A program made the position numbers and the translations under genes. DNA of 64,000 nucleotides from Streptomyces aculeolatus (lineage in GTDB: Bacteria > Actinomycetota > Actinomycetes > Streptomycetales > Streptomycetaceae): contig NZ_JAINRD010000001.1 in NCBI RefSeq assembly GCF_020400605.1, positions 682,001 to 746,000 of the forward strand, written 5' to 3'. Under the pieces are notes generated by a model that made no database searches, was not told the DNA's origin, and worked only from the letters and a program-made list of their open reading frames with translations. This document shows, in pieces, positions 44,030 through 52,880 of the stretch (its first letter is position 1; the number at the start of each line of letters is the position of its first letter).

Positions 44030-44473
44030 ATGACCGCTCCCACCACCGCGCGGAACGCCCGCGACCTCATGCACGAAGGCGCCGAGTGCATCGACTCGAC
44101 CGAGTCCGTCGCCACCGCCGCCGCGAAGATGCGCTCCATGGACGTCGGCTGCCTGCCGGTGTGCGGCCAGGACGGCAAGCTCGCCGGCATGATCACCGAC
44201 CGCGACATCGTGGTGGAGTGCGTCGCCCGCGGCCGCGACCTGACGACCTGCGCGACCGCGGAACTGGCGGCCGGCCGGCCGGTGTACGTCGAGGCCGACG
44301 CCTCGGTCGACGACGTGTTGCGCACGATGGAGCAGCACCGGGTGCGCCGCGTCCCGGTCATCGAGGACCACCGGCTCGTCGGCATGATCAGCGAGGCGGA
44401 CCTGAGCCGGGGCCTGACGGACGAGCAGATGGCGGCCTTCTGCCGAAGCGTGTACGGGGGCGGCCACCACTGA
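44030..44473 (+). CDS. Tandem CBS domain protein
   Basis: A 147-residue protein built from two CBS domains (about 10-65 and 75-130): ARDLMHEGAECIDSTESVATAAAKMRSMDVGCLPVC, then VEADASVDDVLRTMEQHRVRRVPVIEDHRLVGMISEADLSRGL. Such proteins bind adenosyl nucleotides and often belong to stress or dormancy genes. ATG at 44030 has AGGAG nine bases before it. A strong terminator follows. Confidence 0.9.
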   Translation: MTAPTTARNARDLMHEGAECIDSTESVATAAAKMRSMDVGCLPVCGQDGKLAGMITDRDIVVECVARGRDLTTCATAELAAGRPVYVEADASVDDVLRTMEQHRVRRVPVIEDHRLVGMISEADLSRGLTDEQMAAFCRSVYGGGHH

Positions 44474-44496
44474 CCTCCGTACGCCCACCGGACCGG

Positions 44497-44536
44497 CGCA
44501 GGGCCGGGCTCCCGCGCGGGGAGTCCCGGCCCTGCG
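44497..44536 (+). terminator. Hairpin terminator after CBS gene
   Basis: Perfect 12-bp arms (44497-44508 and 44525-44536, CGCAGGGCCGGG and its complement) with an inner CTCCC/GGGGAG pairing around a short loop. It ends the CBS transcript before the PadR operator. Confidence 0.85.
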
Positions 44537-44559
44537 TCGTGCCGCCCCCGCGGCTGCTG

Positions 44560-44577
44560 CTAGTCAAGGTTGACTAG
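44560..44577. promoter_or_regulatory. PadR operator 1
   Basis: CTAGTCAA-GG-TTGACTAG: 8-bp arms around two bases, 43 bp upstream of the padR-type start. The same core recurs at 45235-45250 and 45282-45293. Confidence 0.7.
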
Positions 44578-44619
44578 GCTGGGAGGCCACACATCGCCGC
44601 GGTAGACAAGGGGCTCCAT

Positions 44620-45237
44620 TTGTCCGCGACTCGCCTCCTGGTCCTGGGCGCCGTCCGGCGGCACGGCCGGGCGCACGGCTACCAGGTCCGGGCCGACCTG
44701 GAGTACTGGGGCGCCCACGAGTGGTCGAGCGTCAAGGCCGGTTCGATCTACCACGCGCTCAAGCAGATGGCCAAGCAGGGCCTGCTGGTCGCCCACGAGG
44801 TGGCACCCAGCACCGCCGGCGGCCCGCCGCGTACCGAGTACGAGATGACGGCCGCCGGCGACGCCGAGTACTTCCGGCTGCTGCGCGAGGCGCTGCGCCG
44901 CCACGACGAGAAGATCGACTTCCTCACCGCGGGCGTCGGCTTCCTCGTCGACCTGCCGCGCGCCGAGGCCGTCGCGCTGCTGAAGGAGCGGGTCGGGGCG
45001 ATGGAGGAGTGGCGGGCCGCGGTCCTCCAGCACTACTCGCCGCAGGAGGGCGAGGACTACGGGCACATCGGCGAGATCATGCGGCTCTGGCTGCACACCG
45101 CCGAGGCCGGTGCCGAGTGGACGCGCGCCCTGATCGCGCGGCTGGAGGCCGGCGCGTACGTGATGGCCGGCGAGGGCGATCCGTGGGCCGGGGTGGAGAC
45201 GAGCCCCGGTGGTCCTGACGACCGGAACCCCAGCTAA
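44620..45237 (+). CDS. PadR family repressor
   Basis: A 205-residue PadR protein. Winged helix-turn-helix about residues 3-85 (LSATRLLVLGAVRRHGRAHGYQV, WSSVKAGSIYHALKQMAKQGLL, RTEYEMTAAG) and a C-terminal PadR_C/Vir_act_alpha dimer helix domain. TTG start at 44620 with AAGGGG at proper spacing. An operator palindrome lies upstream, with two more copies between it and the ABC exporter, so it probably represses itself and the exporter. Confidence 0.88.
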   Translation: MSATRLLVLGAVRRHGRAHGYQVRADLEYWGAHEWSSVKAGSIYHALKQMAKQGLLVAHEVAPSTAGGPPRTEYEMTAAGDAEYFRLLREALRRHDEKIDFLTAGVGFLVDLPRAEAVALLKERVGAMEEWRAAVLQHYSPQEGEDYGHIGEIMRLWLHTAEAGAEWTRALIARLEAGAYVMAGEGDPWAGVETSPGGPDDRNPS

Positions 45238-45250
45238 TCAAGTTTGACTA
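45235..45250. promoter_or_regulatory. PadR operator 2
   Basis: TAATCAA-GT-TTGACTA, one mismatch from operator 1, overlaps the PadR stop codon (TAA within it) and lies 68 bp before the ABC ATPase start. Confidence 0.65.
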
Positions 45251-45281
45251 ATGCGGAGGCCGGGGATACCTTCGGCCGGTG

Positions 45282-45293
45282 GTCAAATTTGAC
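45282..45293. promoter_or_regulatory. PadR operator 3
   Basis: GTCAAATTTGAC is a perfect 12-bp palindrome 24 bp before the ATPase start, 44 bp centre to centre from operator 2. Together these would cover the exporter promoter. Confidence 0.65.
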
Positions 45294-45317
45294 TACCTGA
45301 GGGACTGGAGGAGGCGT

Positions 45318-46388
45318 ATGACGGCGATCCTCGCCGAAGGACTGCGCAAGACCTACGGGAAGAAGGGCTCCGCGAAGGCGGCGCTCGCGGGCCTGGACCT
45401 CGCGGTCCCCGCGGGCACGGTGCACGCCGTGCTCGGCCCCAACGGCGCGGGCAAGACCACGGCCGTACGGATCCTGGCCACCCTGCTGCGCCCCGACGCC
45501 GGCACCGCGCGCGTCGCGGGCCGCGACGCCGTACGGGAGCCGGACGAGGTCCGGTACCGCATCGGGCTGCTCGGCCAGCACGCCGCCGTCGACGAGGTGC
45601 TCAGCGGCCGGCAGAACCTGGAGCTGTTCGGCCGGCTCTACCACCTCGGCAGGGCCGGCGCCCGGCAGCGGGCGGCGGCGCTGCTGGCGCAGTTCGGCCT
45701 CGACGACACCGGCGGCAAGCCGGTCGGCCAGTACAGCGGCGGCATGCGGCGCCGGCTCGACCTGGCCGCGAGCCTGATCATGCGGCCCCAGGTGCTCTTC
45801 CTCGACGAGCCGACGACGGGCCTCGACCCCCGCGGCCGTACGGAGGTGTGGCAGGCGGTCCGCTCGCTCGTCGGCGACGGCACCACCGTGCTGCTCACCA
45901 CGCAGTACCTGGAGGAGGCCGACCAGCTCGCCGACCGGGTCTCGGTCGTCGACCACGGCCGCGCCGTCGCCGAGGGCACCGCCGACGAGCTCAAGGCCCG
46001 GCTCGGCGGCGACCGCATCGACGTCGTCGTACGGGACGCGGACCGCCTCGACGCCGCCGCTGCCGTCATCGGCATGGCCGCCCGCGCCGGCGAGGACGCC
46101 GTCGAGGTCGACGCCGACGCCCGGCGGATCAGCGCCCCGGTCGCCGACCGGATGGCGGCGCTGGCCGACACGGTGGCGGGGCTGGGTGCGGCGGGCGTGG
46201 CGGCGGAGGACGTCTCCCTGCGCCGTCCGACGCTGGACGAGGTGTTCCTCCACCTCACCGGCCGCACACAGGACCTGAACCAGGAGCAGGACCAGGACCA
46301 GGACCGGCGCCCGGAGCGGGACGACGGCCGGGCGGACGGCGGCGCCGCCGGCCGGGCGCGCGCCGTAGCGGAAGGGAGCGCCCGATGA
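45318..46388 (+). CDS. ABC exporter ATPase, DrrA-like
   Basis: A 356-residue drug-exporter ATPase. Walker [10 protein letters not shown] near residue 35, signature [16 protein letters not shown], Walker [16 protein letters not shown], switch His region ([17 protein letters not shown]), and the DrrA-type C-terminal extension ([28 protein letters not shown]). The last 40 residues are Asp/Gln/Gly-rich and disordered. ATG at 45318 has GGAGGAG. The next gene overlaps by 4 nt. PadR operators just upstream indicate inducible expression by an exported compound. Confidence 0.92.
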   Translation: MTAILAEGLRKTYGKKGSAKAALAGLDLAVPAGTVHAVLGPNGAGKTTAVRILATLLRPDAGTARVAGRDAVREPDEVRYRIGLLGQHAAVDEVLSGRQNLELFGRLYHLGRAGARQRAAALLAQFGLDDTGGKPVGQYSGGMRRRLDLAASLIMRPQVLFLDEPTTGLDPRGRTEVWQAVRSLVGDGTTVLLTTQYLEEADQLADRVSVVDHGRAVAEGTADELKARLGGDRIDVVVRDADRLDAAAAVIGMAARAGEDAVEVDADARRISAPVADRMAALADTVAGLGAAGVAAEDVSLRRPTLDEVFLHLTGRTQDLNQEQDQDQDRRPERDDGRADGGAAGRARAVAEGSAR

Positions 46389-47224
46389 CCGCCACCACCC
46401 TCCCCGCCCCGCCGCCGCCCGCCCGCACCGCGGGCGCCCGGCTGAAGTGGGCCGTCGCCGACGGGCTGACGATGACCGGCCGCGGCTTCGCGCACTGGGC
46501 CCGCCGGCCCGGGCAGGCCGTGGTGAGCCTCGTCTTCCCGGTGATGATGCTCGTGGTCTTCACCTATCTGCTCGGCGGCGGCATGGCCGTGAGCGGCGGC
46601 GGCAGCTACCGCGAGTACCTGGTGCCCGGCATGCTCGCGCTCGCGATGTCCTTCGGCCTGGAGGCCACGATGGTCTCCCTCACCTCCGACCTCGGCAAGG
46701 GCGTCGTCGACCGCTTCCGGACGATGCCGATGGCCCCGTCCGCGGTCCTCGTCGGCCGGGCGCTCACCGACATGGCCGAGTCGGCCGCCGGGCTCGTCGT
46801 GATGGCCGGCGCGGGGCTCGCGGTCGGCTGGCGCTGGCACGGTACGTGGGCGGAGGCGCTGGCCGCGTTCGGGCTGCTGCTGCTCCTGCGGTTCGCCATG
46901 CTGTGGGCCGGGATCTTCCTCGGCCTGGTGGCGGGCAAGCCGGAGATGGTGCAGGCGGTGCAGATCCTGGTGTGGCCGGTGGCGTTCCTGTCCAGCGCGT
47001 TCACCTCGCCGGAGACGATGCCGGGCTGGCTGGGCGCCGTCGCGGAGTGGAACCCGATGTCGGCGACGGCGGGTGCGATCCGCGAGCTGTTCGACAACCC
47101 CGGCTGGTCCGGCGACTCGTGGGCGGCGCAGCATCAGGTGCTGCTGGCGGTGGTGTGGCCGCTGGTGCTGCTCGCCGTGTTCTTCCCGCTGGCGGTGCGC
47201 CGGTACCGGAGTCTGGGGCGCTGA
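46385..47224 (+). CDS. ABC-2 exporter permease, DrrB-like
   Basis: A 279-residue ABC-2 type membrane protein: six hydrophobic helices, [19 protein letters not shown] near the N-terminus, [33 protein letters not shown], and [30 protein letters not shown], the DrrB hallmark. The ATG overlaps the ATPase stop. It works with the ATPase as an antibiotic-type exporter. Confidence 0.92.
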   Translation: MTATTLPAPPPPARTAGARLKWAVADGLTMTGRGFAHWARRPGQAVVSLVFPVMMLVVFTYLLGGGMAVSGGGSYREYLVPGMLALAMSFGLEATMVSLTSDLGKGVVDRFRTMPMAPSAVLVGRALTDMAESAAGLVVMAGAGLAVGWRWHGTWAEALAAFGLLLLLRFAMLWAGIFLGLVAGKPEMVQAVQILVWPVAFLSSAFTSPETMPGWLGAVAEWNPMSATAGAIRELFDNPGWSGDSWAAQHQVLLAVVWPLVLLAVFFPLAVRRYRSLGR

Positions 47225-47348
47225 GGGCGCGTACGGACAGGCGACGGGCGTCGCCCGCGGGCGTGGGCGACGGCGCTCTCGACGCGGGTGGCGCCCCCGC
47301 TGCGCGCCAGTGGCGCCCCGTTTGTACGACTTGATCTGATGTGCCGCC

Positions 47349-49106
47349 GTGCCTCCGTACCCTTCCGACCCCCCGGGGGCGTTCTTCATGCGTCCGACTT
47401 ATGCTCGCGGGCGTAAACCTTTCGGCACGTCCGCGGGGGGTGATGGTCCAGTGGGTCAGGAGCCCGAACCGGATAACGGCGAAGACAAGCCGCACTCCGA
47501 CGAGGCGCACAGCGCCTTCACGCCGCCCTTCGGCGTGCCTCTCCCCCCGGCGCCCGAAGACGGGCAGACGACCTCGGAGTTCGCACGCCCCGTGGGCATC
47601 GGCGAACACGCCCCCGAGGACCAGAGCACCGGCTCGGGCTTCCGGCCCCCGCGCGGCGGCCCCTCGGCCGCCGCCGGGGTCGCGCCCCCGCCCCCGCCCG
47701 CCACCGGTCCGCTGTCGCGATCCACGCCGTGGCAGGACCGGATGCGTGTCATGCTCCGTACGCCCATGACGGAACGACCCACGCCCGAACGGTCGCTGTC
47801 GCCCACCGAGGAGACCGCGCTGCCGGTGCCGCGCGTACTCGACCTCACCCTGCGCATCGGCGAGCTGCTGCTCGCCGGCGGCGAGGGCGCGGAGGACGTC
47901 GAGGCCGCGATGTTCGCCATCGCCCACGCCTTCGGCCTCGACCGCTGCGAGCCGACCGTCACGTTCACCCTGCTGACGGTCACGTACCAGCCGTCCCTGG
48001 TCGACGACCCGGTGACGCTCAGCCGCACGGTCCGCCGCCGCGGCACCGACTACAACCGGCTCTCCGCCGTCTACCGCCTCGTCGACGCCATCGTGGACGA
48101 GGCCGCCGCCGTCAGCCTGGAGGAGGCGTACCGCGGCCTCGCCGAGATCCGCCGCAACCGGCACCCGTACTCCAAATGGGCGCTCACCCTCGCCAGCGGC
48201 GGCCTGTCGGGCGCGGCGGCGACGCTGGTGGGCGGCGGGCCGCTGGTGTTCTGCGCGGCGGCGATCGGCGCGATGCTCGGCGACCGGCTCGCGTGGCTGG
48301 CGGCGGGGCGCGGGCTGCCGGAGTTCTACCAGTTCGTGGCCGCGGCGATGGCCCCCGCGGCGGTCGGCGTCACACTCAACCTCGCCGACATCGACGCCCA
48401 GTCCTCCGCCGTCATCACCGGCGGGCTCTTCGCGCTGATCCCGGGACGGGCCCTGGTCGCCGCCGTCCAGGACGGCCTGACCGGCTACTACATCACCGCC
48501 TCGGCGCGCCTGCTCGAAGTGCTCTACCTCGTCGTCGGCATCGTCGTCGGGGTGCTGATCATGCTCTACGTGGGCGTGCAACTCGGCGCAGAACTGAGCC
48601 CGGACGCGGCCCTGCACCGCCAGGAGCGGCCGGTGGTCTCCCTGCTGGCGGCGATGCTGCTGACGCTGGCCTTCGCGGTCCTGCTCCAGCAGGAGCGTTC
48701 CACCGTGATCGTCGTGACCCTCAACGGGGGCGTCGCCTGGCTGATCTATGCCGTCATCGCCCACCAGGCGAACAAGTCGCCGGTGCTGGCCACCGCGCTG
48801 GCCGCGGGGCTCGTCGGGCTCTTCGGCCAGCTCTTCTCGCGCTACCGGTTCATCTCCGCGCTGCCGTACGTCACGGCCGCCATCGGCCCGCTGCTGCCGG
48901 GCAGCGCCACGTACTTCGGCCTCCTGGGCTTCGCCCAGGACGAGCTGAACGCCGGCGCCCGCTCGCTGCTGACCGCCGCCGCGCTGGCGCTGGCGATCGC
49001 GATCGGGGTGAACCTGGGCGGCGAGATGGCCCGGCTGTTCATGAAGCGCCCGGGCGAGAAGACGGCCCCCGCCCGCCGCGGCGCAAAACGCACCCGCGGC
49101 TTCTAG
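47349..49106 (+). CDS. Threonine/serine exporter-like membrane protein (ThrE family)
   Basis: A 585-residue (if from GTG 47349) protein with DUF1212 (ThrE N, about 150-410) and a C-terminal DUF3815-like domain. Family sequences: ELLLAGGEGAEDVEAAMFAIAHAFGLDRCEPTVTFT, TDYNRLSAVYRLVDAI, about ten membrane helices with GGPLVFCAAAIGAMLGD and LIPGRALVAAVQDGLTGYYI. The first 120 residues are low-complexity. The start is uncertain: in-frame ATG at 47388 and GTG at 47451 have better ribosome sites. Exports amino acids such as Thr/Ser in other actinobacteria. Confidence 0.86.
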   Translation: MPPYPSDPPGAFFMRPTYARGRKPFGTSAGGDGPVGQEPEPDNGEDKPHSDEAHSAFTPPFGVPLPPAPEDGQTTSEFARPVGIGEHAPEDQSTGSGFRPPRGGPSAAAGVAPPPPPATGPLSRSTPWQDRMRVMLRTPMTERPTPERSLSPTEETALPVPRVLDLTLRIGELLLAGGEGAEDVEAAMFAIAHAFGLDRCEPTVTFTLLTVTYQPSLVDDPVTLSRTVRRRGTDYNRLSAVYRLVDAIVDEAAAVSLEEAYRGLAEIRRNRHPYSKWALTLASGGLSGAAATLVGGGPLVFCAAAIGAMLGDRLAWLAAGRGLPEFYQFVAAAMAPAAVGVTLNLADIDAQSSAVITGGLFALIPGRALVAAVQDGLTGYYITASARLLEVLYLVVGIVVGVLIMLYVGVQLGAELSPDAALHRQERPVVSLLAAMLLTLAFAVLLQQERSTVIVVTLNGGVAWLIYAVIAHQANKSPVLATALAAGLVGLFGQLFSRYRFISALPYVTAAIGPLLPGSATYFGLLGFAQDELNAGARSLLTAAALALAIAIGVNLGGEMARLFMKRPGEKTAPARRGAKRTRGF

Positions 49107-49126
49107 GGGCCGTCTCCGACGGTGGG

Positions 49127-49154
49127 CCGACTGCCGACTGCCGACTGCCGACTG
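49127..49154. repeat. 7-bp tandem repeat (CCGACTG)4
   Basis: Four exact copies of CCGACTG lie in the 64-bp gap between the convergent ThrE-like and ppa genes. It is a likely slippage repeat with no coding role. Confidence 0.85.
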
Positions 49155-49170
49155 CCGTGCCGGGGCTACG

Positions 49171-49665
49171 TCAGTGGTGGCCGCCCGCGGCCTCCAGGCG
49201 CTTCTTGGACGCCTCGATCTCGGCCTCCGCGTCCTGCCGGCCCACCCAACTGGCGCCTTCCACGGACTTGCCGGGCTCCAGGTCCTTGTACACCTCGAAG
49301 AAGTGCTGGATCTCCAGCCGGTCGAACTCCGACACGTGGTGGATGTCGCGCAGGTGCTCCACCCGCGGGTCGTGCGCCGGGACGCACAGCACCTTGTCGT
49401 CGCCGCCGGCCTCGTCGGTCATGCGGAACATGCCGATCGTGCGGCACGCGATGAGGCATCCGGGGAACGTCGGCTCGTCCAGAAGGACCAGCGCGTCGAG
49501 CGGGTCGCCGTCCTCGCCGAGCGTGCCTTCGATGAAGCCGTAGTCTGCGGGGTAGCTGGTCGAGGTGAAGAGCCGCCGGTCCAGGCGGATCCGGCCCGTC
49601 TCGTGATCCACTTCGTACTTGTTCCGCGAACCCTTCGGGATCTCGATGGTGACGTCGAACTCCAC
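49171..49665 (-). CDS. ppa: Inorganic pyrophosphatase
   Basis: A 164-residue family I pyrophosphatase of the usual length. Active-site residues are visible in [26 protein letters not shown] and the metal-binding [28 protein letters not shown] follows at the C-terminus. GTG at 49665 has GGAGAG upstream. It hydrolyses pyrophosphate from biosynthesis. It is divergent from the D-Ala-D-Ala carboxypeptidase gene, an arrangement conserved in streptomycetes. Confidence 0.94.
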   Translation of the reverse strand: MEFDVTIEIPKGSRNKYEVDHETGRIRLDRRLFTSTSYPADYGFIEGTLGEDGDPLDALVLLDEPTFPGCLIACRTIGMFRMTDEAGGDDKVLCVPAHDPRVEHLRDIHHVSEFDRLEIQHFFEVYKDLEPGKSVEGASWVGRQDAEAEIEASKKRLEAAGGHH

Positions 49666-49751
49666 GGGTGGCTCTCCTTCAAGATCAGCATGGTTCAGAT
49701 GATTAAGTGTCCCCCACGCAGCGGGGTGGTGGCGAAAGGGGCTGGTCCCTG

Positions 49752-51314
49752 GTGAGGGTCGGGGTCGCGGTGGCACGGCGGAAGGCCGCCCGCTGGGCAC
49801 GGCACTGGACCCGGCGGTGGGAAGCACAGCCCCTGCACACCCGCCGTACCGTGCGGCTGGTGGCCGCGTCCGGCGCGCTGGGCGGGGTCCTCGCCGGCGG
49901 CTTGATCGCCGTGGCGGGGCCCTGGGACTCGGGTCAGCGTACGGCGGAGAAGGAGACGGCCGCGCGTGCGGACGCCGCCCAGGGCCGTACAGGTGACGCG
50001 GATCACGGCTCCTCGGACGGTGTACCGGGCAAAGGCGCCCCCGGCGACGGCTTCCAGGGCGCCGGCGCGGGCGCCCCGCGGGTGCTCACCCCGCTCGGCC
50101 CGCAGGACGGCACCCGGCCCGTCGGTACCCCCCGGCCGACCGGTGCCGGGCTCGCCAGGGAACTTGCGCCGCTGCTGAAGGACCCCGCGCTCGGCTCGCC
50201 GACCACCGCGGCCGTGTGGGACGTGACCACGGGCCGCGAGCTGTACGGCGAGCGCGAGACCACCGGCGTCGTCCCCGCCTCCACGGTCAAACTGGCCACC
50301 GGCGCCGCCGCCCTCGCCGCGCTCGGCCCCGACCACCGCATCCCGACCGCGTCGCTCGCCGAGGGCGGGGAGGTCTTCCTCGTCGGCGGCGGCGACCCCA
50401 CGCTGTCCGCGAAGCGGCTGAAGGGGCTGGCGCGCGACACGGCGCGGAAGCTGAAGAAGGACGGGGTGCGGAAGGTGGCCGTCCGGTACGACGCCACCGC
50501 GTACGCCGGCGACGTACTGCACGAGATCGGGCCCAACGAGAACATCGCGCCCGTCACCCCGCTCATGGTCAACGAGGCCCGCCTCGACGACTCCTGGCAC
50601 GGCCCGGCGCCGCGCGCCACCGACCCGGCGCGCGACGCGGCGGACGACTTCGCCGGCGAGCTGCGCGACGCGGGCGTACGGGTCGCGGGCGAGCCGAAGG
50701 CCGCGCGGGTGCCGGAGAGGGCGGACGAGCTGGCGGCGACGTACTCGGCGCCGCTGGCGGAGCTGACCGAGCGGATGCTGACGTACAGCGACAACGACCT
50801 GGGCGAGGCGCTGGCCCGGCAGACCGCGATCGCCGTGGGCCGCGACGCGAGCTTCGAGGGCGCGGGGCGGGCGGTCGCGGGGCAGCTGAAGAAGCTGGGT
50901 CTGCCGGTGCGCGGGGCGCGGTTCGCCGACGGCAGCGGCATCAGCCGCGGCAACCGGGTCTCGGCGGACCTGCTCGCCCGGCTGCTGGTGACGGCGGCGG
51001 ACCAGGACCGGCCTGAGCTGCGCTCGCTGCTGACGGGACTGCCGGTGGCGGGGTTCAACGGCACGCTGCGCGACCGGTACGGGGACGGCGGCGGCGACGG
51101 CCAGGACGCCGGCGGCACGTCGGCGGCGCGGGGCGTGGTGCGGGCGAAGACGGGGACGCTGACGGGGGTCAACTCGCTGGCGGGGACGGTGGTGGACGCG
51201 GACGGGCGGCTGCTGGCGTTCGCGTTCTTCACGATGGGCGCGACGGACCGTACGGGGGCGGGGGACGCGCTGGACCGGATGGCGGCGGCGGTAGCGGCCT
51301 GCGGCTGCCGCTGA
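49752..51314 (+). CDS. dacB: D-alanyl-D-alanine carboxypeptidase/endopeptidase (S13, DacB type)
   Basis: A 520-residue penicillin-binding protein of class C type 4. Membrane anchor about residues 30-55 ([21 protein letters not shown]); the nucleophilic Ser is in VPASTVKL (codon 50280-50282), SxN motif in [13 protein letters not shown] in AKTGTLTG. It trims peptide cross-links of peptidoglycan. The start is uncertain: GTG 49752 is taken, GTG 49707 is also in frame. In other streptomycetes tilS and hpt tend to follow this gene; here an NlpC/P60 hydrolase does. Confidence 0.9.
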   Translation: MRVGVAVARRKAARWARHWTRRWEAQPLHTRRTVRLVAASGALGGVLAGGLIAVAGPWDSGQRTAEKETAARADAAQGRTGDADHGSSDGVPGKGAPGDGFQGAGAGAPRVLTPLGPQDGTRPVGTPRPTGAGLARELAPLLKDPALGSPTTAAVWDVTTGRELYGERETTGVVPASTVKLATGAAALAALGPDHRIPTASLAEGGEVFLVGGGDPTLSAKRLKGLARDTARKLKKDGVRKVAVRYDATAYAGDVLHEIGPNENIAPVTPLMVNEARLDDSWHGPAPRATDPARDAADDFAGELRDAGVRVAGEPKAARVPERADELAATYSAPLAELTERMLTYSDNDLGEALARQTAIAVGRDASFEGAGRAVAGQLKKLGLPVRGARFADGSGISRGNRVSADLLARLLVTAADQDRPELRSLLTGLPVAGFNGTLRDRYGDGGGDGQDAGGTSAARGVVRAKTGTLTGVNSLAGTVVDADGRLLAFAFFTMGATDRTGAGDALDRMAAAVAACGCR

Positions 51315-51426
51315 GACCCCGAACCTCCGGCCCCGGGAGTCCCCCGAACCCCAAATCCCGCAACATCCGCACCCCGCGCCCCCTGAACCCCGCTGTGTCG
51401 CAGGCGTGTTGCAAGTCCTCGCCGGG

Positions 51427-51435
51427 TTATCCACA
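51427..51435 (+). other. DnaA-box-like motif with palindrome
   Basis: TTATCCACA at 51427-51435 is a perfect E. coli-type DnaA box, and CCACAG-GT-CTGTGG (51431-51444) overlaps it. Only one box is seen, so this is not a replication origin; it could be a chance match or a regulatory site. It lies 144 bp upstream of the NlpC/P60 start. Confidence 0.35.
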
Positions 51436-51578
51436 GGTCTGTGGAGGAGGGCTGCGGGAGTTGCGGGTGATATGGCAGCATCCGGGGCATGTGATCGCGC
51501 GGGGCTGGCCAGAGCCCCGGGGCGGGCCCGCTGAGTGAAGGGCCCGGCGGACCACGATCGGGGGAGTGGGGGAGACGC

Positions 51579-52637
51579 ATGCGCGGAATCGGGGAGGCGC
51601 GGGCGGCGGGAGCGCGCCGGCGCAGAGGCATCGTCCTGGCCGTGACCGGGCTGCTGGCGCTGCTCGTGCCGCTGACCGGGCCGGCCGCCGAGGCGGAGCC
51701 GAAGCCGACGGTCGAGGAGGTGCATGCCCGCGTGGAGCGGCTGTACCGCGAGGCGGAGGCCGCCACCGACGCGTACAACGACGCGGAGGAGAAGGCGAAG
51801 AAGCAGCGCAAGGAGGTCGAGCGGCTCGACAAGGCCGTGGCGGACGCGAGCGTGCGGCTGGCCGGGCTGAAGGACGAGGCGGGCGCGCTGGCCCGGGCGC
51901 AGTACCGCGGCGGCGGGGTGCCGATGGAGGCGCAGTTGCTGCTGAGCGACGACCCGGAGGAGTTCGTGGACGACCTGCGGCTGGCCCGCAAGGGGCAGCA
52001 CGCGCAGCGGCGGCTGATCACGGAGGTCACCGGCACGCAGAAGCGGTTGGACGGCTACGCGAAGAAGGCCGCCGGGACGTACGAGCGGCTGGAGCGCAGC
52101 CGCGAGGCCAGGGCCGAGGCGAAGGAGGAGATCGAGGAGCGCCTCGACGAGGCGAAGGAGCTGGAGAAGAAGCTCAAGGCCGAGGAGCGCGAGCGGCTGC
52201 GCCGGCTGGAGCGGGAGCGGGCCCGCGAGGCGCAGGCGCGCTGGCTGGACTCCGGGATCCTGGACGAGATCGACGCGGAGGCGACGCCCGCCGGCAAGAA
52301 GGCCATCGCGTACGCCACGGATCAGCTCGGCAAGGACTACGTGTGGGGTGCCGAGGGGCCGGACACGTTCGACTGCTCGGGCCTGACGATGCGCGCGTGG
52401 GAGGCGGCGGGGGTCGGGATCCCGCGGACGTCGCAGACCCAGTTGGCGGGGCTGCGGCGGGTCGACGTGCGGGAGATGCGCCCGGGCGACCTGATCATTT
52501 ATCACTCCGACGCCAGCCACGTCGGCATATATGTCGGTGACGGTGCGATCGTGCATGCGCCGCGGCCCGGCCGTCAGGTGACGGTGGCCGGCGCGGGCAC
52601 CATGCCGATCAAGGCCGTGGTGCGCCCCGAGGCGTGA
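51579..52637 (+). CDS. NlpC/P60 peptidoglycan endopeptidase with coiled coil
   Basis: A 352-residue secreted protein of RipA/Rpf-like design. Signal peptide 1-37, a long coiled coil (about 42-225, rich in Glu, Lys, Arg, with VEEVHARVERLYREAEAATDAYNDAEEKAKKQRKEVERLD as its first heptads) and NlpC/P60 at 235-350: catalytic C266 (FDCSGLT), H314 (DASHVGIYVG) and third residue H326 (AIVHAPRPG). ATG at 51579 has GGGGGAG. The coiled coil is typical of FtsEX-regulated hydrolases. Confidence 0.93.
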   Translation: MRGIGEARAAGARRRRGIVLAVTGLLALLVPLTGPAAEAEPKPTVEEVHARVERLYREAEAATDAYNDAEEKAKKQRKEVERLDKAVADASVRLAGLKDEAGALARAQYRGGGVPMEAQLLLSDDPEEFVDDLRLARKGQHAQRRLITEVTGTQKRLDGYAKKAAGTYERLERSREARAEAKEEIEERLDEAKELEKKLKAEERERLRRLERERAREAQARWLDSGILDEIDAEATPAGKKAIAYATDQLGKDYVWGAEGPDTFDCSGLTMRAWEAAGVGIPRTSQTQLAGLRRVDVREMRPGDLIIYHSDASHVGIYVGDGAIVHAPRPGRQVTVAGAGTMPIKAVVRPEA

Positions 52638-52880
52638 TCTGCGTCATGTGACCGGCCTGTCGGATGCGGGGCGGGCGGACCCGGCGCGGGGCCTCCGAAC
52701 AGGGCAAAGGACCGGGGGAGCGGCCGCGTTCCGGGCCGCGTCACCCGTTCCGTACCGGCGGGTGATCACGCTAGGGTCCCTCCTTGGCGGTTTCGCTGGA
52801 GGAACAGCACGAGCCGCCGCACACGGCCGCCGGCGCGCTCGCGCCCGGCCGTCACCCTCGGGGGGAGGGAAGGAAGAGCG

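Noticed and set aside
51427..51435. Replication origin
   Set aside because: Only one DnaA-type box, no cluster, and no dnaA, dnaN or related genes near.
51315..51578. c-di-AMP (ydaO) riboswitch upstream of the NlpC/P60 gene
   Set aside because: Such riboswitches precede some actinobacterial wall hydrolase genes, but I could not fit the conserved core in these 264 bases; only a DnaA-like box and short GC hairpins are visible.
49695..52556. Large antisense frame over dacB and the NlpC/P60 gene
   Set aside because: Same reason; both sense proteins have complete catalytic motifs.
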